A stretch of 64,000 nt of DNA from Caprella mutica (GCA_947561585.1 CANNZV010001465.1:124001-188000), one strand, 5' to 3'; shown: positions 48,641 to 59,953, numbered from the stretch's first letter. Program-made: numbers and translations. Notes: generated by a model not told the origin, from the sequence alone.

Positions 48641-49210
48641 AGAAAAATATCAAAATTAATTCACTAATAATTGGAATATAAATTAGGTTATAACAATGAA
48701 ACTACCTATCTAGTGTATATGTAACTAACCGTACACTATAAAACTTTAAATCTTTCGCTCTAAGGAGCCATCTCCAATTCGATCTTGGCCTTTCAGTCTG
48801 ATCACTCTAACCTAGGTCTTGACTTTTATTGTCTGACCGCTCAAAGTATTAGGTACAAATCACCTAATTTGCTAGAGCTCTGCTATAAGCTAAAAAAATT
48901 CCTTTCAAATTTCCTTTCAAATTTTTTTGTAGAACCGGTAACACATTCATTAAAAATTACTTTCTTGTCTTCCATCAGAGTCCACAATAAAGCGAGGTCT
49001 TGTTTCAATTATTCTTTAACCTATTTCATTAAAACTCTGATATAAATCCTAACATAGTTGTATATATGTTCACGCAATAAGTTCCAAAGCTACCAGTTTT
49101 TATGGGTAGGTAGAGGAAAAAATGCCTCAGAAGAAAAAAGTCCCCCGAAGAAAAAAAAACCAACACAACAAGAATCGAATATATGACAGTATTTCTTTTT
49201 TTATTTTAGC

Positions 49211-49560
49211 AGTGGTTCAACGTCTGCTTCGGAACCAAAGAAGCAGTCAGAAAGAAAAGTGGCTCTATAAACCAAGTCGAATATCACAGTCGGTGACAAG
49301 TTCATGGATACAGAAAAACTACTCCGTGAATGTAGTCACTTACCAAGGAATGGAACAAAAAGGGACACAAACACATGTGGCTGCACTCACGGATGGAAGA
49401 GGAAAATGAAGAGGTGATAGTTAATGATGCCTAAGAGCCTTCTCAACACAAAATATAAGACCTCGTAGTTTAAGAGCATAACCCTCTAAAACTGCGGGTA
49501 GCGTTAAAAAATGATATTTATCATTCATGGTAAAATTGAAAAAAAGACTATACACAATCC
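49211..49560 (+). repeat. SINE-like dispersed repeat (family R390), copy 6
   Basis: Starts GGTTCAACGTCTGCTTCGGA and continues GAAGCAGTCAGAAAGAAAAG, CTACTCCGTGAATGTAGTCA, GGAAAATGAAGAGGTGATAG and AGAGCATAACCCTCTAAAAC to TAGCGTTAAAAAATG. The segment with the CTGACGTCA motif is deleted. The open frames here (49,122-49,409 + and its neighbours) are repeat-derived. Confidence 0.88.
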
Positions 49561-49699
49561 AAATTACAACATTTCGGGGGATCAAGGTAATTGTAATAGT
49601 AATTGTCATGCTATTTCCTCTTAATATTACTCCTAAAAAAGGAAGAAAATATCAGAAAGAAAACGAGTATTTTTAGTATCAAATTACAACGACACATTG

Positions 49700-50850
49700 A
49701 AGAAAAACATTGGTTAAACAATACAAGAAACGTAAGTTGTAGACCATGGCCCCTGGTGCCAGCCTTCGATACTATTGTTTGTCCTTGGTTGATTGTTTTT
49801 GATTCTTGTGTACATATTGTACATTTTCATTTTGAATAATGGACTTCTTCTAGATCTTCTTTGCATTCTTCCTATGTGTGAGTCTTCGAAGTAGTCTATT
49901 ACATCAATAGCGTTTTCTGGCATATTGTCTGCAACAGCTTCAAATGCTTCAACAACAATTTCAGAGGACAAAAATCCAACGCAGGAATCATTCGCATTTT
50001 CAGGAAAAACGCACCATTATTGGCATATAATGTGGAAAGCTCTGATTTTTGTATCTTCCTGTATATATTCTGACACAGGTGGAAAAATCATCCTCTTACA
50101 TGGACATCGGAAACACAGATTCAATGCTAGTCTGTATGACTTTTTCATGGTCTATATATAATCAATATGCTTGACAGTTACAAGTATTCGTTCAAATTTT
50201 TAATTTGTTTTGATAATAATGTATATGATTTATTTCGTTTGATTCGGGTGTAAAGAGTAAATACAGGGAGTTAATTTCCATTAATGGAGGCATGTACGGT
50301 ACACATTTGAGAAAACAGATACGGTGTTGAGTCAAATGTTCCATCCATATACCAGTCTCTGTGAAATTCAAGATGCTCTAAATTCTTCGTTCTACCAAAA
50401 ATTAAAATTCTGATACGAATCAGACTAGAATCATATAAAAGAAAAGGGACAGAATTCTTTATAAATTTAAATTAGTCTGGTATAATTAGAGATTCTATAT
50501 TCAATGGTAATAGAACTTGATCAAGATTTCTTATTCTGCACTGCCTCAAATTTCCTATAAGATGTTCAACCTTTGGGAGACTTGAGCGTCTGATTCTTAA
50601 TTATTTGATGAGGAGGATCACGAGTAGTGGTAGCTTTGGATTTTATAGTTTGCAAGACGAGCAGCATTTCAGCACTGTATCGTCACCATGTGTATGCTCA
50701 TTCACTTTTCCGATTACCTTCTCATCCTGGATTTTAACTCTCGCTTTACATTTTGATTTTGAACGACTCAATTCACATTCAAATGACACTACACAATTCG
50801 CTAAATCTTTTTGCTTGACGTAAACGAAACCTTCAAATCAAAGTTTTTTG
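49700..50850 (-). mobile_element. MULE (Mutator-like) transposon relic with FLYWCH-type zinc finger
   Basis: On the minus strand from about 50,830 to 50,690, translation gives a FLYWCH-like finger (FECELSRSKSKCKARVKI ... EHTHGDD). It is followed after frame changes by the linker typical of FLYWCH-MULE transposases (TTRDPPHQII..., PKVEHLIGNLRQ) to about 50,500. The C-terminal part of the transposase lies at about 50,090-49,714, with VIDYFEDSHIGR, MYNMYTRIKNNQPRTNNSIEGW being the conserved tail of that family (quoted in part). Several stops and frame changes, and the near-absence of the DDE core between about 50,160 and 50,500, make it inactive. I did not find terminal inverted repeats. Confidence 0.8.
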
Positions 50851-51270
50851 CCACCTTTAATTGTTTGTTGTTATCCATTCTATGGTATTTAAGTTTATTT
50901 TGGAATGGAAATAAACGATGAGATTCAGTTAATAAACTCATTATATCAAAAATTCAACCTGTAAAAATCTTACCTCTTAGTTATCTTTTAAGGATTAAAT
51001 TAAGGATTTTTAACAATCAAAGGCACAGATGTGATGTTTAAACTATGCAATTTAGTTAAATATGTATTACCACTACAAGTTAAAAAAGGATTAAGCATAT
51101 TTAACTCTTCATATATATTCCACAACTACAGTGACTACAAAGCACAAAAAATTAATGTTTCTTTATATGCATTTTGCTTGTGACTAATGAACATATGAGT
51201 TAAGATTTTATTTAATAAAATATTCCCTTTACAGCTTGTATAATAAGAAAATGAAAATATTTTATTTCAG
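50851..51270. other. AT-rich DNA, nothing recognised
   Basis: No gene or repeat was identified between the MULE relic and the next R390 copy. Confidence 0.5.
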
Positions 51271-51665
51271 TAGGGGTTTAACGTCTGCTTCGGAACCATT
51301 GGCCATATCGCTGACGTCAAAAGGAAATTAAATACAAGGGACTGGAAGAACAGTCAGAAATGAAAGTGGCTCCATGAACAAAGTCACCTACCAGCGTCAG
51401 TGACAATGCTCATGGATGCAGAAAAGCTACTCCGTGAATGCAGTCACTTACCAAGGAATGTGACGAAAATGGACACAAGCACCGGTGGCTGCACTCGCGG
51501 ATGGAAGAGGAAAATGAAGAGGTGATAGTAAATGAAGCCTACGAGCCTACCTAACACAAAATCTAATACCTCGTTGTTAAAGAGCATAACCCTAGCGCTA
51601 TCCTCTAAAACTGCAAGTAGCGTAAATAAAATGATAAACGAAAATGAAAATATAAAACTGAACAA
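51271..51665 (+). repeat. SINE-like dispersed repeat (family R390), copy 7, near full length
   Basis: Starts TAGGGGTTTAACGTCTGCTT and includes ATCGCTGACGTCAAAAGGAA, CTCATGGATGCAGAAAAGCT, ACTCCGTGAATGCAGTCACT, GACACAAGCACCGGTGGCTG, GGAAGAGGAAAATGAAGAGG and CATAACCCTAGCGCTATCCT. It ends with AAACTGCAAGTAGCGTAAAT and an A-rich tail (AAATGATAAACGAAAATG...). With copy 3 it defines the family. Confidence 0.92.
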
Positions 51666-54600
51666 AGCAAAAGCAAATAGAAGAAAACCAAAAGTGAAGA
51701 TTAATTATATCAATAAAGGATATTACGTCTACAACTCAACGTGATGTTACCAAAGAATTTAAAAATAAAGAAATTACAAAAAACTAACGGTAGAAGATTA
51801 CCCATTTAAAATTATATTAGTCTTATTACATCCATAACTTTTTGTGTCAATAATCAAGCTTTTATGCGTTTTTGTGTCAATATGCACTATTCAAATTATT
51901 AAGGTTCAAATACGGACTGTTTGTTCTATTTTAATAATGCAAACTTAAACCACATTTCAGGATCCACGTGACGTCACACTCTTCGTAGGGTGTTCAGGAT
52001 GGCTTGAGGAATTCCTGCGCACGAGCATACCTGTTAAGTTATTATACTATGGTAGCTACTGACCTATAAAGAAAATAACTATATTAGAAGCGTCTCACAC
52101 GCACATCCTCTCTCTTCCATGAATTTTGTTATACTGACTTGCATATCATTGAATCATTAAATTATTGATTTCATTGGTCTGTGACTGACTGGTCTGGGTA
52201 GCGCCAACTTTTGTCACCAATTTAGCCGCTGCTATGCTTCCTCCATCTTTATATACACTCATTGACGTCACCATGGATCTCAAGCCTCATTATAACTGAG
52301 TTCAAAGAGCTGAAATGACACTCCAGCACTTCTCACCTGACCATCACTGAACACACACACCTTGGTGCTTCATGTCTCCACTGATGAAATATCTAAATCC
52401 ATATTAATTTGATATTAAAGATTTTCTGCAAAAACCCAACGTTCTACACTGACTGTCAAACCCTTGAGGACTATTTAGCCATAAATGGCGAGAAATTGAC
52501 GAGAAGTTTTTGTTAAATAGTTTATCATGAGATTTCCTATAATTATTTTGAGGGAAGGAAGAAATTTTGAAGAAAATTAACTTCTTTTATAGAGCTGGAA
52601 AGAGAAATAAAAATGGAGGCATTGGAGAAATAAAAACGTAGAATAGTCTATTCTGAAATTTGAATAAAATATTATGCAAATAGAGTATCGTAAATAAATT
52701 ATTAATGGTAATAAAATCTATTGGTTGAATTTATAGAATGCTCAAATCTTGATTTAGTCTGTATTTGATATACATGCCCTTCGACGTGTTATGTTATAAA
52801 AGTAAACTATTAAAGCAACAATATTTACGCAAAATTTGATTAGCAGCACAAACGGGCAATATAGAGCATATTTACAAGAAGTTCAATTTTTTTTAATGTA
52901 ATTAAGCCTGTAGCTCAAAATCAAAGTAGTTTTTTGTGTAATTTCAATTCTATGCTATTGAAGTAGTGTGCTGAGCAAAATTATTAGAATTGTTTTATTT
53001 GTAACTGAAATACTAAACTTTTTCTTGACACCAGACTTTGAAACATTTGAAACGGATCACATTGTTTCAATTCAAGAAAAGTACTAAATCAACAGCAAAG
53101 TTTTATTTAACAACTTCAATATCAAGACTGAATCTTCTCCAACCACTTGCTAGTAGACTTATGCGGTAGCTTAACCTCAATCCTTGTTGATCAAACAACT
53201 TCACATCCACGTACTCTACTTAGTTGTTGCCTGTGAAGAACTGCCTAACACGCTTGTCATTGTCAAACTGCGACACTATTCTGAGAGAGTTTGTTTCAGT
53301 TCTGAAATCAATCTTTGCCGGTTATACCTTCAAGAAGATATTCAGGTCGCCTGTACTTTGAGGATGGATAACTGTATATAACTATTCTGGTAATAAGGTG
53401 GAAATTCGTAGCTCTTGGTATTGACAACTATGACATTTTTTTCAGGTTGACTAACTGTAATGACTATTTCGGTATAATCTGAAACTCTTCAAACAATTTG
53501 ATGAAATAGCTATCTGTATTAGAACAGGCCGCTTCATAATTGACAACACGAATGAATAATTCAATGAGAGAAAGTATAATCTATATCCTCAATTTAAATG
53601 CAAAATTGTTTCTTGTATAAAAATTCAAAAACCATTATTTTTTATTTCCTAGTAATGGTCATGCGATTTATTTTGAATTTGTAAAAGTAAATTTAACTGT
53701 CATGTTGCTCTCTATCTTCTCTATTCTGAAAGATAAATCCATCTTTGAGAACTCTTATGCCTGCAATCACACGTTGCAAGCATTTGGGTCATGTCACCAA
53801 TTATTCAAATCTGATTTCAACTATCCTCTTAATTCAGACTCTATCAGATTGACAGGTTCTTGCAATCTATTTTGAAAAATTCCACAGGCGCAGTCATTTA
53901 CAGATATTCCGTGTGACCAATCTGTAAGAGTCTATGGCAACTTTCAGCAGATCTAATTTATCACGTAACTCCTTACATTTAGATAACTATAATCAGATCA
54001 CAGAGGAGGTGGTGTTAGAGTACTTTTAATAGGTGTTATGGTAATACAGAATGTTAAATTTAAATCATCTTGGCATGTTTACCTTCTTCAAACGTATTGG
54101 TAGTATGCTGCGATTCTTTCCACAACATGTTTAGAAACAAGAATGCTCCTTTGAGTTTTAGAAGTTGAGCAGCCATTTTGATTAATATTAAAAAGTCCAT
54201 TCTGTGATTGTTGAAGCTGCATAGAATCCACTAAGCCTTTGTTTAATATTTCAAAATCTTTATTCTAAAGAATACATATCCTAATTGTAGGAAAATGAAG
54301 CATTGATTTCAAATGGCTCTGTGATTAAAACACAAATTGATAGACATTGGTATCTAATTACAATAGATCGCAAATCTTATGTCATAACTAACTCCCGTAT
54401 GTTGAAAAAGATTGAATTTCCCTCTCAAACCAGTCTTCGTTAATTTAAATAGTGTCTCTCGTGTCTGAAAGTACACGTTCTCTTTACTTGTAACAAGAAC
54501 TTTTATTACTGATCTCTTTTCTATTATGGGACCGAATTCATTGATTAATTATGCGATAATCATTGTGGTTAAACTGGCTACTAAAATTGTAACCAGTGTT

Positions 54601-55180
54601 TTGCGTTTATTATTTTAAGAGTGTGCAGTGAAGCGAAGCGCTCAATTCTTTTACTTAGAGATTTGCAAATGATAGGCATTACATTTTAATTAGATTGCCA
54701 GTTTTGCTCAGCCTAAAAAGGTAGGTTTAACAAGACAATATTTCTGGATAGGAGTCTTAAGATAACTTCTATTGGTGCCTAAACAGTATCAGAAAAAATA
54801 TTAATATTATGCTTAATATTCATTATAACATTATTTAGTAAAATCAAATATTATTTAATAATAGAGTAATTTTTTTCTACCTTTTCACTGTGTAAGAAGG
54901 TATTGGAGTACCTTTTACACCGTAGTAACATCGTCTTCTGGTTCAAAACAAGCCTAGAGTAAATGACAGAGACATAAAATTGCCCGATCATGCTATTATT
55001 TCATATTAACAGTTACCTTTTGGTATATGACTTATGATAGCGATAGAAAGATACAATAACTAATTATCTTTTAAGTTGCAGATGTTACTTCTATCTAAGA
55101 AGAACTGTTAACTGTATAGACATCACTATTTTACGTATCCAACTTTTTTTAAAAGGCCCCTGCTAGAAGAAGCAGACCTT
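51666..55180. other. 3.5-kb AT-rich region without recognised genes
   Basis: Open frames here are short (at most 65 codons) and show no domain. A relatively GC-richer patch at 51,960-52,380 holds CACGTGACGTCACACT and TTGACGTCACCATGGAT (CRE-like TGACGTCA words); it could be a promoter or a buried repeat, but nothing downstream supports a gene. Confidence 0.45.
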
Positions 55181-55182
55181 CT

Positions 55183-55270
55183 TTAACACGTTCCCCGAGT
55201 ATTGACCCAGCGGTGGGTCAAGCATGGTCACTCCAATAACGCTTGTTGACCCACCGGTGTGTCAATACGC
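55183..55270. repeat. Two tandem near-palindromes of TTGACCCACCGGTGGGTCAA type
   Basis: The sequences at 55,202-55,221 (TTGACCCAGCGGTGGGTCAA) and 55,246-55,265 (TTGACCCACCGGTGTGTCAA) are each near-perfect 20-bp palindromes, 24 bp apart. They follow TTTAACACGTTCCCCGAG. A TTAA followed by CACG at the edge is reminiscent of piggyBac-type element ends, but no transposase was recognised nearby. Confidence 0.6.
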
Positions 55271-55639
55271 ATTTCTAACATGAAAATAAGGAATAGTTGC
55301 GAAATGTTTCATCAATGGATCAGCATTTCTATTGAATTGTAAGTCTAGAATTGTATATTACCGAAGAAAACACTCCAGATCTCCCAACACGGTGTATCAC
55401 ACAGCACATTTTAAGTACACCAAAAAATTCTTCCGCAGTGACGTCATACTTGTGGTGACGTCATACGCGGGGAAAGTTAAATTATTAAGAAAAATTCTTT
55501 ATTTAAACAATGAACATTAAAAAACAAAAGGTATACTTCTCTGCTCTACGATCATGGCTCCGACGACTATTGCCAATGGTAGTTGCCTCCAACAGACTGT
55601 GAGAAGCCTATAGCTGGTCACAGGGCAAACACCCAAACT

Positions 55640-56740
55640 GCGGTCATCATACTTCTCCTTGACCTACGTCAGGATACTGAAAGCATTGCCCCTCTGAATT
55701 GCCAAAAAAACTCCTCTGCTCTAACCAAAAGGTTTCTCTGACATCATCAGTGACGTCGGTAAAGCGACGGCCGATTTCAGCAAGGAGTGAGCCTGTCGTT
55801 TCACCATAGCTAGCTTCCGTTTCCACCGCTATGGGTTCGAACAGATATCTAATGTCAAGAGCCGCATACTTGAGTCGCTTCCTCCCCTCTGCCTTCTTGG
55901 CTGCGCTACCAGGCGACAAAGTCGATTTCATTTAGCGAGTCTCCGAGTAAGTTTAAACACATGTTTAATCCCAACTAAGACTCCTCTCATCTGTAAAGAA
56001 GAAGACAGAAATACCATCATGCCGCTTACTATCACCCCTATCGGCTCAAGCACTGAAGGGATATCTCCCGAAGTCAAAGCTCTCCTAACGACATCATTCA
56101 GGGCTGCATGTCTCGGATGGCGTCCAACACTGTAGTGACATGTTAGACCGTGAAGCCACCTTGAATCCACTCTCTAGGCGCATCGGCACACGTGTGGCTT
56201 CACATATGTCCGCATCGACACGCAGCGCGATCGCAACCCGAAAAGACTCTGCGTCGAGTATCGTTCCAAGCGTGTGAACTGTTAGAAAACTGATCAACCT
56301 CCTCGATCAGTCTGGCCACAGTGGCTACCGTTTTAGGCTCATCCCATGACCTCTGCCGATTCTCCATAGCTCCCTCAGCTGAGGCTAAACCCTCACTTAC
56401 TTTACCCTTTCTACACTGCTGCTCTGAGTTTTCAGTCATCCCCAATCTGTATTTTGCACAGAATGGATCTAACCAAATCCTCGGTAGCATGGAGGGGAAG
56501 AAATGAATGCGGGTTGTGCAATGTCCTTAGACATCCTGATTCCTAACCCCCCAAACCGTACGGGCAACGATGCCTGCTCAAGTGAATCTCCCTCAAACTT
56601 AACGTTGGGCACCATCGAAATAGCTGGTACAATGACCCTCTTGAACTGTTGAAAGATCCTCACTATTCCTGTAAGCTGGTGAAACACGGAGGATATATTG
56701 AAGCTAATGCAAGGCAAAACAATCCTTTAGTAAAGCAAAA
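55640..56740 (-). mobile_element. Non-LTR retrotransposon relic, C-terminal part of the RT protein
   Basis: Minus-strand frames from about 56,717 down to 55,647 give successive pieces of one LINE-type ORF2 C-terminus: QASLPVRFGGLGIRMSKDIA, then a linker with SWDEP, then LGTILDAESFRVAIALRVDA, GLTCHYSVGRHPRHAALNDV with RRALTSGDIPSVLEP, and finally KRLKYAALDIRYLFEPIAVE with TEASYG. These blocks follow the usual order of a widespread RT-encoding element family, but are spread over at least four frames. The catalytic polymerase core (FADD region) lies outside this fragment. The 5' end is lost near 56,740. Confidence 0.82.
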
Positions 56741-58560
56741 GCATGATGGTTTTCAATCAGTCTCAATCTTGAAGAAAGCCTCTTCAAATCTTCCCCCTTC
56801 TCAGCAGCAGCTGACGGTATGCCCTGTTAACATTTTGACTGTTATTAACTTGTTTTAACTACTTGCCTGTGTGACGGGCCGGCCTGTTAACTACTTTTAA
56901 TGTTAAGTCTTGGATTAACAACTGAGGTTACCACTAGGCTATGTTCTGAACTTTTATTTACTCGTTTACTCTTAAAATATTTCTTGTCTTCGTTTATTTA
57001 ATAATATCTCTAAGATTAAGAGGCTTGATTCACGGAATTCTTCACGTGACAAATGGACTATGGACTTATAAGAAGACTGAGGGATTCAAGTGAATAGGAG
57101 AACAACAATTCTGTTATCTTTAATAGTAGTTGGTACAGTGATACAGACAAAATGTTTTAAAACACAGTAAAATCTACAACGTACTATTAGAATACTGAAA
57201 CTATTCTGTGCCTAGGGGCACAGAACTAGAGAGATTTTCCTAGGTGAGTGTAGGGTTTCTAATTCTCCACTGGCTCTAGATAGAAAATCTCAAATATATA
57301 TAGTGTGGAAGTACAGAGAAATCTAACCATTCAATGTTGACTCTGGTACAACACCCTAGGTATAACATCAGTTTTTTTTATACCCATTCTAAACTCTCTG
57401 TGAAAATCTCACAGCTCTCTTTACATAACTTTATTCAAGTACTTCTTTGATTGACATTTATTATCCATAATTGGGAGATTCTTACATTAGCTGATCAACT
57501 CGTATTGAGTAAGCTATGCATGTATAATGCAAGACGCTAATTCTCTATCTTTTTGCCAAGAGATTTGCAAACGATAAATGTATTACATTTTTAACAAGAC
57601 ACGTTTTCAGAATATAAAGAGTTTAATTAACCCACAATAGGTAATCCTATTTTTTCATTATAGCCTTATCTTTATAGAAAGCTTCTAGAATATAACTTAT
57701 TTTTTAGTTATTCATTTATTTCTCGATATGTAATTTAGCTTGAAATGGATAAAGTTAACGGCAAACATTCAAACAGTGTTGAAGTTACAGGTTGCCTTCA
57801 ACACCCTACAGCAATTCGACGGACACCTGTCCTTTTTCCCCAAAGCACTCAAAGTGGCTCCATAGAATACCGGTATAGCAAATCCATTTTGATTTGTGGT
57901 CTGTTTTCTACCAAACCTGCTTCATCTCCAGCTTTGGATTTAGGTAACATCGGTAGGTTTGTAGCCACTTTGTTGATTTGATATTCTGCATCTGTTTTCC
58001 TTGTTGGTGGGGAGGGAGAATTGTGAAGTAGTTTTTATTAAATTGACAATATGAACAACTTTGGCTAGCTCTGGCCACTTTACCTAATGCCAGGTGCCAA
58101 AATTGTTTTCTAGTAATTTCTACTAATTTATCTAATTTGTCCATAATTAAATTAAAAAATGAATGCCTAGAAAGGAGTTATATTTACATGTGGTTTACTT
58201 ATAACTTAGTCTCACATTGCAGGTTGAGGGTTTATCTTCCCACTGGAAAGCCCAATGGGTTACATGAAGAAATTAGTAGATATGGATGGGGGAGGTAAAT
58301 GGATTTGCTTATTTGGCTGCGACAGGGAACTCATAAAATATCAGTTATTGCAGATAACAACACTGAATGTTGAACTATTCCGGTAAATAAAAAACTTCTT
58401 TCTATAACTTAGGATCTTCTGGGCCTTCCTCTCTGCGGCGATACATTGAGGACCAAGCTTAAACTAGGTGGTTATTTGGACTCTGCGGTAAAACTCCTGC
58501 AACTTAGGAGAGACTGGCGATCCAAGGAGTGTATTCAGCGCGAGAACTTTACGCCAACAT
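56741..58560. other. AT-rich DNA, no identified gene; unassigned open frames
   Basis: Minus-strand 58,144-57,908 encodes 78 residues (MDKLDKLVEITRKQFWHLAL..., with CSYC) that look protein-like but that I cannot assign; it may be another transposon fragment. Plus-strand 58,405-58,580 has a possible coding-like stretch (LRTKLKLGGYLDSAVKLLQL) that I also cannot place. AGAGATTTGCAAACGATAAA near 57,560 resembles AGAGATTTGCAAATGATAGG near 54,657. Confidence 0.4.
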
Positions 58561-58568
58561 GCATGATT

Positions 58569-59837
58569 TTAAACTACTTTGTTGAATGTCATCTGCCATT
58601 GTTCTGACAAATCTCCGATCCTGGTCAAATCCCTCCTCAGCTCGTTCACAGCATGAGGAACAGTTGCATTGACGCTAAGCTTGGTGTCGTCTGTAAACTC
58701 ACTCGTTTTGGAGATGATACTGGTTTCCAAATCGTTCATATATATGAGGAATAAAAGTGATACTAATACTGATCCTTGAGGCACACCACGATGAATTCAT
58801 CGTGGGTAAATTCATCCTATGGTAAGTTCACCGCAGCTTGAAACATCAGTAAATATAAAGGCAGATAATGGAAATACTAGAACGATAAATAAAATAAAGG
58901 TATATATATGATCCATAATAAAGACATTATAACGGTACAAATAATATTAGGATATGTTGCTGGAAAACGTTTATATTAAAAAATAAATTTTGGCATTACA
59001 GCTAAATAAAAAACATATCTAAATTACTTTTAAAAAAAGATAAATTGTAAGCAATTTCTCTTGAATTATGTAAGATATCGCTAAGTCCTTTACAATTTGC
59101 TGAACATTGACTGAGCAATATTTGTATTTCTTTTTTTGAGGTGGGCCTTCTGTGTCGGCGATATACTGTTTTATATTAACAGTGATTCTTGCTTCTTCCT
59201 TTTTTAACATCTCCATAAAGTTCTAAACAGTTGGGTGATGAACGCCAATCAGGGTGTTGAATGAGCGATGCCATACTTCACAGACGTTTTTGCTTTAGGG
59301 CAGGCCTCTTTGGCCATATCAAAGCAATTCCAAATATCATGTTCGAATAGTGGTGGACAACGTATTTGATGACGGCCTGGCCGAACTATCTAGGTATCAT
59401 ATATATGAAAATTATTTTACATTCTATTACTAGCATATTAATCATTTAAAGTAAATTAACAGCACAGATTTGCACAAACAAATTACTCTAATCCAGGTAA
59501 ATGTAAAGTTAGGTCTGCACTTACTTGCTAAGATTTTATTTAAGTTAATCAATTTATATTTATAATGTACCATGAGATTAGTTCACCATGTGATGAATTT
59601 ACTATGCGATTAATTTTACCAGCGATGAATTTCCAACGACTACTCTGTTTCCTATTCGAAAGCCTTACCTCAATCTTGTCGGCCACTGTGTCGACGATAC
59701 CAAGAGGTCAAACCTTAGCCATCAGTCTCCGGTGAGGAATTTTGTGCCAAAGGCCTTCTGAAAGTCGAGAAACACGACATCCACAGGCCCAGACTTGTCT
59801 TAAGCACTGAGGATGTCATGGTAGAACTGGGTCTAGA
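58569..59837 (-). mobile_element. Non-LTR retrotransposon (CR1/jockey-like) RT fragment, interrupted by an insertion
   Basis: Read on the minus strand, the RT starts at about 59,837 with FYHDILSAQDKSGPVDVVFL followed by DFQKAFG (the first catalytic Asp region of LINE RTs) and continues to the segment before the PQGS motif at about 59,640. It resumes at about 58,792 with MPQGSVL..LLFLIYMNDLE and SKTSEFTDDTKLSVN, where the usual FADD catalytic motif reads FTDD. It ends near 58,569 with LSEQWQMTFN. The roughly 0.84-kb gap between the halves is a separate inserted element with repeated ends. Frame changes and truncation at both sides make it a relic. It is probably a different family from the relic at 55.6-56.7 kb. 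Confidence 0.82.
58793..59632. mobile_element. ~0.84-kb insertion with inverted ~16-bp arrays at its ends
   Basis: The left end reads GATGAATTCATCGTGGG, TAAATTCATCCTATGG, TAAGTTCACCGCAG. The right end reads ACCATGAGATTAGTTC, ACCATGTGATGAATTT, ACTATGCGATTAATTTT, ACCAGCGATGAATTTCC, which is the same unit inverted. The interior (58,850-59,570) is AT-rich with no recognised protein. The element splits the LINE RT between its upstream block and PQGSVL. CGATGAATT occurs at both outer edges and may be the target-site duplication, but the array units resemble it, so the exact boundary is ambiguous. Confidence 0.7.
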
Positions 59838-59953
59838 CTGATTTTCCGAAAACGAATTGGCCGAAACCAAATTTGCCGAAGCGGATTCTCCGAATACATG
59901 TTTGCCGAATCCCAAATTTGCCGAAAACGGATTTGCCGAAAGAAGAATTTGCA
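59838..59953. repeat. ~15-16-bp minisatellite of TTTGCCGAA type
   Basis: Seven units (CCGAAAACGAATTGG, CCGAAACCAAATTTG, CCGAAGCGGATTCT, CCGAATACATGTTTG, CCGAATCCCAAATTTG, CCGAAAACGGATTTG, CCGAAAGAAGAATTTG). The array sits exactly at the junction between the truncated LINE (left) and the gypsy RT (right) and belongs to neither. Confidence 0.92.

Noticed and set aside
48785..49045. 86-codon plus-strand frame
   Set aside because: No recognisable domain, no start-site or splice support, and composition like the AT-rich background.
57908..58144. 78-codon minus-strand frame with a CSYC motif as a transposon zinc-binding segment
   Set aside because: It looks somewhat protein-like, but I could not match it to any family and neighbouring frames do not continue it.
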